Source: an uncultured Collinsella sp.
GTDB taxonomy: Bacteria; Actinomycetota; Coriobacteriia; Coriobacteriales; Coriobacteriaceae
Reading direction: 5' to 3'
NCBI GenBank assembly: GCA_900554595.1
Contig: USHZ01000039.1
Coordinates: forward strand, 1 to 13,015
Length of the DNA: 13,015 bases
Part shown: in pieces, positions 11,101-13,015 of the stretch
Position numbering within the stretch: the stretch's first letter is position 1
Layout of the letters: each line of letters starts with the position of its first letter
Made by a program: the position numbers and the translations under genes
Notes under the pieces: generated by a model
What the model was told of the DNA's origin: nothing
The model's input: only the letters and a program-made list of their open reading frames with translations
Database searches by the model: none

Positions 11101-11646
11101 GATCCGACGCGTGAGGGTTATACCTTTGCCGGTTGGTACACGGATGAGGCCTGCACTGAGGCGTACGACTTTGACGCCGCGGTGACGGCAGATATAACGC
11201 TGTATGCCAAGTGGACCAAGAATGCCGTCAACCCTGGTGGTAACAGTGGCTCTGGCTCCAACGGCGGCTCCAATGGCAATGCGGGCGGCTCTGGCAATGG
11301 CGGCAACTCCGGTAGCGGCACAAACGGCCAGCAGCCTGGCGGCGCCGTTTCGCCTGGCCAGAAGACGGTGTCGTCGACCACGACCACGACCGAGACCAAG
11401 GACGGCAAGGATTCCAAGAAGGATTCCGACAAGTCCGACAAGAAGGACAGCAAGAAGTCTGATAAGAAGTCCAGCAAGTCCGGCTCCAAGTCCGATACGG
11501 GCTCGGTCGCCGCGACTACCGCTAAGAAGTCCGCTGAGGCTCCCGCGCAGCAGTCTGGCTTCAATCCGCTTGCCATCGTCGGCGTTGCGGCTGGCGTGAT
11601 CGGTCTTGCCGTCATCGGCGTGTTCGTATTTACCAAGCGTCGGTAG
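2125..11646 (+). CDS. Giant B12-riboswitch-controlled surface protein with Ig-like, DUF4430, InlB B-repeat and PQQ-like propeller domains
   Basis: About 3173 aa, numbered from the ATG at 2125 (starts at 2044 or 2131 are possible). Order: signal peptide 1-47 (positively charged, hydrophobic core, cleavage likely after AQLWA); Ala-rich linker to ~150; seven Ig-like repeats ~151-913; bacterial-Ig-like stalk ~914-1409; DUF4430 ~1416-1535; B-repeat ~1541-1608; DUF4430 ~1611-1728; PQQ-like beta-propeller ~1771-2154; B-repeat ~2161-2229; DUF4430 ~2231-2349; B-repeat ~2356-2423; DUF4430 ~2427-2544; propeller ~2588-2966; B-repeat ~2968-3031; Gly/Ser/Asn then Lys/Ser/Asp linker; transmembrane helix ~3146-3169; TKRR end. 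DUF4430 is related to the transcobalamin/intrinsic factor C-terminal domain. With the riboswitch, this suggests a cobalamin or corrinoid capture protein on the cell surface; that role is inferred. No sortase motif precedes the helix, so it seems membrane-anchored. Adhesion is an alternative role for the Ig and B-repeat parts. The stop codon abuts the next gene, which carries a fifth DUF4430. Confidence 0.95.
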   Translation: MDMFEDECQRASWCRHGAIARGVAKRGLVAFLAFAMAFGTTPAQLWAEGAEGIAEAVAQAATGGEGAPADEGTGADTGANSAAASAAADGAGADQGATASAANGADTAADNATESENSAATPAASEQGETGAAAASATTLSDEAKVFIQDAKDKDNSYSTKSGALGAGDTLWANMYDEVEDDWYGTSTESVANPGTWTYTWLAGTTRASSNVADYTEVVGHEQSLTVTAAMEGKYFICKVTVDGKDYYGPSVSSGSGINSNYIPGPVLGAGQMELNSVKLNSDTPSIGDTLTATPYISYYQQAPADAKVTYTWSASTSQYSGFTKIEGQTGASLVVGDDLEGKYIRVEANAGVNTVNKTTSSKVKQAGAVEISAVSIINTKDDTSVFAVGDTAKARAKEKGGAYGAFVDASKLNYQWQSSDTKSGTYTDIAGATGETLELTDALGGKYLKCKVSSKIGSSSLTNSTGALVAAVGSINVTSVTMSPTSGKVEVGSTITATAKAGSTDVTTDSHITWQWYKGTSNTASSCNTPIEGETGNTLTVTAALKGCYVVAKANGGYGEQKPYYAAGPVSVAGQVELYDVQFEGSPATNGVHVGDTLKTKVRKKDGSRYSYIDRTDNVTYQWQYANTSSSYDSAYTDIPGATEVTYTVDAAYAGKYLRVKVTSENTVSSTQKKSSYGGTQSVAPLGPVTLKGQYKLAGIELADKNVTLSAGSKITPSVQVPGSWSGSTKDVPDDAELTMAWYAKGEGDADWTELTDGIDKTDGSLTLTDALVGKRIKVTASALDNTVEWVSSDSVTAAGEYNLLRVTTTPQINSDSTHLVSGDSVKATAQAKRADGSATNGIDVTDQATVAWYAADDAKAPAADWTLLPDMSGAEATVSASATGKYLKAVSTSGSSTVELVSANKVIAAGSLEAAVQKLNDANKQIAVDYSAKGGNVNDALKAQLADLGFTDIDVKVSEGGVAFKAEDAKATVGISDAQGKTNGDVTFFFIDPNDYTGYNIDGLRSADVMFELSRDGKTEYYQPNKSVQVAWDEAKLQDLLDGAAESLQIGYAAGESADGVTQNVTLPYKAGSAKKFSVEWTSSDTERLFVSGYSWEDKMGKVSRASSDRDVTLTAKVTVTSGDIKLAGSHDFVVTVKGDPEKVAADKKALQEKVDAAFTYDNIKYSGTDTVANKDGLTADLQMPRTSTLNIDGKYYKVEYSASTDDITFNGYKGTVYQPLPGAKAANTKITLTVTDKSNSEVTASKTLDFAIAPQDQDELDAELSLMEKAKDGYAAAILNGQDANAVSADMHAFQKAYLDADGNLAWSYNKATTDSTSLGIVPVDLPGYDAMSGQDWRLFKSSNSSIVSAENLKVTQPQYNTKVTISSRLTSEKYARYAERYSDNATYAKLVNQDVSATLTVLGTTGVEDPNAGKTIIVTAGVTGLTGNAGDSERSPESIVPLTQVPVQYDDHKTAEDVLEQVLENAGCTDFETNSLGLTSLKTKDGRILGSDWSAPYRYWSFHVNGAMADVGATQYVVQPGDVVEYRYVDGSAVITHTVTFDAGEGSAVAAQKVEDGKAAARPDDPAREGYTFAGWYSDAGCTRAYDFSTPVSGDVTLYAKWTKDESATVSIVGVKNPDAATPVQDAWLNGVAVTYAADSGATAWDLIKQALDAAGLAYDAPTESWGVFVKSITSAGGVELGTTDDYSRSWGFYVNGESASEGVSSYKVKPGDSLSLIYLYNFKQPATEVDGVVVDPSAKGPDWSSSWPAAGTGATDAPTPTGATEEKWVAKLKESSDWSTYVSEPITAGDYLFIAAGNSLYQRDAKTGDVVKSAKLVSAISSVSRMAYADGLVLVPLGDGRVQALTADALTTVWVSEKLPDGEGGAQQCQGNLTVSAGKVYFQTSAGWSGPGGYSVCLDLATGRTVWKQRAVGTKANYYWTGMGVSGDYGFVGNMDGTVETVDLATGKSVSSLSLGASVRSGVTVAPGGKVVYVVSYDGYLHKLGVGTAGVLTELDRVSVSNSGKDGKGAESFGPTSTPVLAGNRIYVGGVSADRAGKYGSYYGQLTVVDTDDMSVIASVSKTTTGFISGEVKSTPVVSQQGDATYVYFTGNNKPGALYRYKVGDEAAEEIYTPASANRDYGMCTPAVGADGTLYYINDSGSLFAVAGKEAPAVKTFAVRFDTGGGSAVADQAVDEGGKAVRPADPEREGYVFDGWFADADGTQPFDFDSAISSDVTVYAKWSKKEVPVTISVTGSVTGVDAENKSQVWADKTTLELPEGATAADLSETLFERAGLVYDATPDTQYGWRLNSITSPDGRVLGTVDMGNNRWAYWSLVVNGEYAQLGASSIVLKGGDDVSWVYEVPEAPAIHTVTFDAGEGSAVAAQKVEDGKAAARPDDPAREGYTFAGWYSDAGCTRAYDFSTPVSGDVTLYAKWTKNAAKQITVSATLYGVDDGKMSQMWAGEASLAVDEGSTVQEVTKRYFEGLGIGFQFINLRPYGLGGVELYSVTSTVDGTVLANKSTSYWQAYVNGVRVDGSLDETKLNSGDKLVWRYLIDGKRPAEFVNGVVVEPDADRPVNSKSDANGFGNAVTDADTPTGTTAEAWTFNYKQYVGGSYANASEPVIVDGYIYLAVNDQLLKIDCQTGEVASSAKLKASVSYTARPVYAKGLVMVPLSGGSVQALTVDKLKTVWMTSAVSAKAQSSSSLTVDGDYLYIGTADSTKDIAKFVNGFVVCIDIQSGKEVWRHNNANEGYYWTGGVAVDGKFVVPTSSGTVEVLDQKTGEVLGELSLGVTTNSSIVVSQDGKTMYLVTRDGRLHVISFDDSLRSELSLSEKTVDLGLTGCASIPTLLDDNTLLIGGEKGDSSALAIVDLKAMNVKLVSGSDGTALPAGGIKAAPLVSKQAEGTYVYFTVNSAQSDNKGNRISGGGVYRYKMGDAEATLAYDASGHNEYCDSPVVSDRYGNLYYINDSGTLFRLSDGINVVLAYGDGSSSSSAVFKGNKLVKPADPTREGYTFAGWYTDEACTEAYDFDAAVTADITLYAKWTKNAVNPGGNSGSGSNGGSNGNAGGSGNGGNSGSGTNGQQPGGAVSPGQKTVSSTTTTTETKDGKDSKKDSDKSDKKDSKKSDKKSSKSGSKSDTGSVAATTAKKSAEAPAQQSGFNPLAIVGVAAGVIGLAVIGVFVFTKRR
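2575..4863 (+). repeat. Seven tandem Ig-like repeats in the giant protein
   Basis: Units of roughly 97-122 residues begin near 2575, 2941, 3232, 3550, 3853, 4210 and 4531. Each has the same order of signals: a GDTLTA-like strand, a WxW/YxW/AWY aromatic core (YTW, YQW, WQW, AWY), a G-tying segment such as IAGATGETL, and a GKYLKV-like strand (AMEGKYF, DLEGKYI, ALGGKYL, ALKGCYV, AYAGKYL, ALVGKRI, SATGKYL). Sequence drift between units indicates an old array. A rod-like spacer or adhesive stalk is the usual role of such arrays. Confidence 0.8.
4864..6351 (+). other. Bacterial-Ig-like stalk region of the giant protein
   Basis: About 496 residues rich in beta-strand patterns with short helical connectors (AADKKALQEKVDAAF near 5566-5610, DELDAELSLMEKAKDG near 5908-5955). 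The SSDT and SSNSS segments preceding hydrophobic strands, and the connectors, resemble degenerate bacterial Ig domains (aBig type) common in giant Actinobacteria and Firmicutes surface proteins. Individual boundaries cannot be fixed by eye. Confidence 0.5.
6352..8814 (+). repeat. Super-unit A: DUF4430 - B-repeat - DUF4430 - beta-propeller - B-repeat
   Basis: The first DUF4430 (about 6370-6730) ends in the family pattern YWSFHVNG...GDVVEYRY. An InlB-type B-repeat follows (6744-6948, EGYTFAGWY...LYAKW), then a second DUF4430 (about 6958-7305, SWGFYVNG...KPGDSLSLIY). A propeller follows (about 7441-8586) with PQQ-like blade signals (DAKTGDVV, DLATGRTVW, DLATGKSV), a YYWTG motif at 7891-7905 and LYYINDSG at 8539-8562. 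The unit ends with a B-repeat (about 8605-8811, EGYVFDGWF...VYAKW). No catalytic residues typical of quinoprotein dehydrogenases were recognised, so the propeller is probably structural or ligand-binding. Confidence 0.8.
6744..6948 (+). repeat. 205-bp perfect direct repeat, copy 1 (InlB-type B-repeat module)
   Basis: Base-for-base identical to 9189-9393 by line-by-line comparison, with mismatches on both sides (C versus T before, G versus A after). It encodes a complete Flg_new/InlB B-repeat of about 68 residues. The offset is 2445 bp, exactly 815 codons. Confidence 0.95.
8815..11220 (+). repeat. Super-unit B: DUF4430 - B-repeat - DUF4430 - beta-propeller - B-repeat
   Basis: Same domain order as super-unit A. 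The DUF4430 copies are about 8815-9171 (YWSLVVNG...GGDDVSWVY) and 9403-9756 (YWQAYVNG...SGDKLVWRY); the B-repeats are 9189-9393 and about 11026-11217; the propeller is about 9886-11010. Equivalent landmarks recur at offsets of 2433-2448 bp: YYWTG at 10339-10353 and LYYINDSG at 10972-10995. Outside the 205-bp repeat the two units have diverged clearly at protein and codon level, so the duplication itself is old. Confidence 0.8.
9189..9393 (+). repeat. 205-bp perfect direct repeat, copy 2 (InlB-type B-repeat module)
   Basis: Identical to 6744-6948. The neighbouring B-repeat at 11026-11217 encodes a similar protein (EGYTFAGWYTDEACTEAYDF) with many synonymous changes, so the identity of these two copies reflects recent homogenisation rather than protein constraint. 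Confidence 0.95.
11218..11643 (+). other. C-terminal charged linker and transmembrane anchor of the giant protein
   Basis: A Gly/Ser/Asn-rich segment (about 11233-11340) leads to a Lys/Ser/Asp-rich stretch (about 11398-11500), then a hydrophobic helix FNPLAIVG...VFVF (11560-11631) and a TKRR tail. This is the layout of a wall-spanning linker plus a stop-transfer helix with its positive end inside. The usual LPxTG-type sortase motif is absent before the helix. Confidence 0.8.
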
Positions 11647-11655
11647 GTGAGGGCT

Positions 11656-12564
11656 GTGTTCGATAAGCTTCAGGACGCCGAGTCCAAGCAGCCCGACTCG
11701 TCGTTCATTCAGTTCGACGATGCAAAGCAAAAGGGCGCCGCTTCGGCGGCGTCCGCCCCTCGGCGCAAGGCACTGCTTGGTGCCCTGACGGCCGCCTGCA
11801 TCGTGTTGATTGTCGTCTCGCTGGGCTTTGTTCACCCTTCCGCCAGCGGTGCCTGGTCCATCGATTGGATTGTCGAGACCGTGACGGGGGAAAGCGTTGT
11901 TGCCAAGGATGCGTCGGTTTCCGGCTCGACTAGCGCTTCGGGTAAGACTGGAGTCAAGGGCTCAAAATCTTCGGATGATGCGAGCTCTGGGTCCAAGGAT
12001 TCGGTCGAATCTGACTCCAAGGACGATTCCGAGTCTTCGGACAAGAAGTCGGACAAGGACTCGAAAGAGAAGAAGTCCGAAGGCAAGGGCGGCAAGAAGT
12101 CCGGGGATAAATCGGGTTCGCAGAATTCTGAGTCCACTGGCGGATCGAGCGCTTCTGACGGCTCATCTTCGGGCGGGGGATCGATGACCGGCGGTGGGTC
12201 CACTTCTAACGGTGGCGGTGCCTCTGTGGACAGCCAGGGCGGCTCGCAGCAGCCTGGACGTGTTACCGTGACGGTCTCGGTCACATCAAGTGCCGTGGGC
12301 AATCCCGTCTCGTCTGGCGGTACGTTTACCTTTAACGAGGGCGCCACGGCCTACGATGCCCTGTGCGCGCTGGGTCTTTCCATTAACGCGCACGGCTCGT
12401 CGTACGGCACGTATGTCGCTGCGATCGGCGGTTTGGCCGAGAAGGAGCATGGCGGCACGAGCGGCTGGATGTACTCCATCAACGGCGTAACGCCCAACAC
12501 GGCCTGCAGCAACTACGTTCTCTCCAATGGCGACACCGTCGTTTGGTATTACGTAACGGGCTAG
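11656..12564 (+). CDS. Membrane-anchored DUF4430 (transcobalamin C-terminal-like) protein
   Basis: 302 aa from the GTG at 11656, which follows AGGTGA (11645-11650, overlapping the previous stop) by 5 nt; a GTG at 11647, directly abutting the stop, would add three residues. Layout: a cytoplasmic N-tail of about 38 residues ending in RRK; one hydrophobic segment (about 39-58, ALLGALTAACIVLIVVSLGF) acting as a signal anchor or uncleaved signal; a Ser/Lys/Asp-rich linker (about 90-160) and a Gly/Ser-rich stretch; then a single DUF4430 domain (about 202-302) with its markers GWMYSINGV and NGDTVVWYY at the extreme C-terminus. It is the second gene of the B12-riboswitch operon and probably translationally coupled to the giant gene. 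A likely role is membrane-proximal corrinoid binding and hand-over to an importer not present in this window. The family call is good; the ligand is inferred. Confidence 0.92.
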   Translation: MFDKLQDAESKQPDSSFIQFDDAKQKGAASAASAPRRKALLGALTAACIVLIVVSLGFVHPSASGAWSIDWIVETVTGESVVAKDASVSGSTSASGKTGVKGSKSSDDASSGSKDSVESDSKDDSESSDKKSDKDSKEKKSEGKGGKKSGDKSGSQNSESTGGSSASDGSSSGGGSMTGGGSTSNGGGASVDSQGGSQQPGRVTVTVSVTSSAVGNPVSSGGTFTFNEGATAYDALCALGLSINAHGSSYGTYVAAIGGLAEKEHGGTSGWMYSINGVTPNTACSNYVLSNGDTVVWYYVTG

Positions 12565-12584
12565 AAGCCTCGACATAACGCGCC

Positions 12585-12624
12585 AAACGGGCGGTTCGGA
12601 CCAACATCCGAGCCGTCCGTTTTT
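12585..12624 (+). terminator. Strong intrinsic terminator of the B12-controlled operon
   Basis: A 16-bp stem (12585-12600 with 12607-12622, two G-U pairs, otherwise perfect), loop CCAACA, and five T at 12620-12624. It begins 20 nt after the stop codon of the DUF4430 protein gene. Confidence 0.95.
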
Positions 12625-12632
12625 ATGCGAAT

Positions 12633-12818
12633 GGGACGCCGTTTCTCAATCGAGGTTCAACCGGAAATTGCATCCCACTCTGAAGGCGAATTCCGGGACG
12701 CACTTTCCGCTAGGACGGCGTTGCGGAAGCTACATCCCATTCTGAGGCTGCAATCTGGGATGCACTTTCCGGAACGGTGCTCATGGGGAAACTGCGTCCC
12801 ATTCATGTGCCATAGTCC
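12633..12818 (+). repeat. Three tandem 62-bp hairpin-forming repeats
   Basis: Units start at 12633, 12695 and 12757, each exactly 62 bp. Each opens with GGGA(C/T)GC followed by a TTTC or TTTCC segment, and carries an inverted partner ending in C(A/G)TCCCA at offset 38-44, so each can fold into an imperfect stem of about 15 bp. The arms are conserved and the loops and inter-stem spacers vary. The array lies between two convergent terminators. Short open frames across it on both strands (12625-12864 and 12657-12845) look spurious. It resembles REP/BIME-type intergenic palindrome arrays; family unknown. Confidence 0.8.
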
Positions 12819-12843
12819 GCCTTCTTCGGCAGGCTCTGCAAAC

Positions 12844-12875
12844 AAAAAACCGGTTGGAATGTGAATTCCAACCGG
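12844..12875 (-). terminator. Intrinsic terminator of the minus-strand gene
   Basis: An 11-bp perfect stem (CCGGTTGGAAT 12850-12860 with ATTCCAACCGG 12865-12875) and a 4-nt loop. The A-run at 12844-12849 is a six-T tract on the minus strand. It lies 27 nt after the minus-strand stop codon. Confidence 0.95.
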
Positions 12876-12902
12876 CTGCGAAGCGAGATTATGTTGGGCC
12901 GT

Positions 12903-13015
12903 CTACGACTGCGCGCCCTCGAGGAAGAAGCGACGGCTAAAGTAGTTGTACCAGGTGACCAGGAACGTGGCGATGGCCTTCATGGCCTGGTAGCCGATGC
13001 TCAAAAACGTGACGC
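12903..13015 (-). CDS. C-terminal end of a small membrane protein, possibly GtrA-like (partial)
   Basis: Only the last 36 codons are in the window, reading leftward from the edge to a TAG at 12905-12903. The end of the protein is VTFLSIGYQAMKAIATFLVT followed by WYNYFSRRFFLEGAQS. The hydrophobic helix followed by a tryptophan/aromatic-rich stretch and RRFF resembles the last membrane segment of GtrA-family polysaccharide or teichoic acid flippase-associated proteins, but 36 residues are too few for a firm call. That the frame is real is supported by the strong minus-strand terminator just beyond its stop. It converges on the B12-controlled operon. Confidence 0.7.
   Translation of the reverse strand, partial: VTFLSIGYQAMKAIATFLVTWYNYFSRRFFLEGAQS

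Noticed and set aside
11545..11643. Sortase cell-wall sorting signal at the C-terminus of the giant protein
   Set aside because: Hydrophobic helix and KRR tail fit, but no LPxTG or similar pentapeptide precedes them (the sequence there is QQSGFNPLAIVG).
11788..11799. TAAC in the hydrophobic segment of the second gene as a lipoprotein signal
   Set aside because: The -3 position is Thr rather than Leu/Val/Ile, and the Cys is in the middle of the hydrophobic stretch rather than at its end. Signal anchor is more likely.
12633..12818. CRISPR array
   Set aside because: Only three units; the conserved parts are inverted arms within each 62-bp unit rather than identical repeats separated by unique spacers, and no cas gene is nearby.
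12625..12864. Small genes in the repeat array (79 codons on plus, 62 codons on minus at 12657-12845)
   Set aside because: Both run across the hairpin repeats and into a terminator region, lack a ribosome binding site and show no recognisable protein.

Overview
The window looks like a chromosomal segment from a high-GC Gram-positive gut anaerobe. Coriobacteriia (Collinsella-like) is my best guess, from base composition, codon style and the type of giant surface protein. No rRNA or other phylogenetic marker is present, so this is inference.

Layout, left to right. (1) 36-1658 (+): an ABC1/UbiB-family atypical kinase with two C-terminal membrane segments, closed by a hairpin terminator at 1745-1772. 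(2) 1659-2124: a regulatory region holding that terminator, a weak promoter candidate and a clear cobalamin (B12) riboswitch at about 1809-1986, then a leader with two possible ribosome binding sites and no U-tract. (3) 2125-11646 (+): one giant gene (about 3170 aa) for a secreted, membrane-anchored surface protein. Its order is: signal peptide, Ala-rich linker, seven Ig-like repeats, bacterial-Ig-like stalk, then two copies of an ~815-residue super-unit (DUF4430 - InlB-type B-repeat - DUF4430 - PQQ-like beta-propeller - B-repeat), a Gly/Ser/Asn then Lys/Ser/Asp linker, one transmembrane helix and a KRR tail. (4) 11656-12564 (+): a coupled second gene for a 302-aa protein anchored at its N-terminus, with a charged linker and one C-terminal DUF4430 domain. 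A strong terminator follows at 12585-12624. (5) 12633-12818: three tandem 62-bp hairpin-forming repeats. (6) On the minus strand, a terminator (12844-12875) and the last 36 residues of a small membrane protein, possibly GtrA-like (12903 to the window edge).

How the genes fit together: DUF4430 is the bacterial relative of the C-terminal domain of transcobalamin and intrinsic factor. Five such domains in two adjacent proteins behind a B12 riboswitch suggest a B12-repressed cell-surface system for capturing cobalamin or corrinoids. The giant protein would reach beyond the wall and the small one would sit at the membrane to hand ligand to an importer encoded elsewhere. The beta-propellers interleaved with DUF4430 recall BtuG, the propeller lipoprotein that captures cobalamin in Bacteroides, but that link is only fold-level inference. 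The UbiB-like gene appears to be a separate transcription unit.
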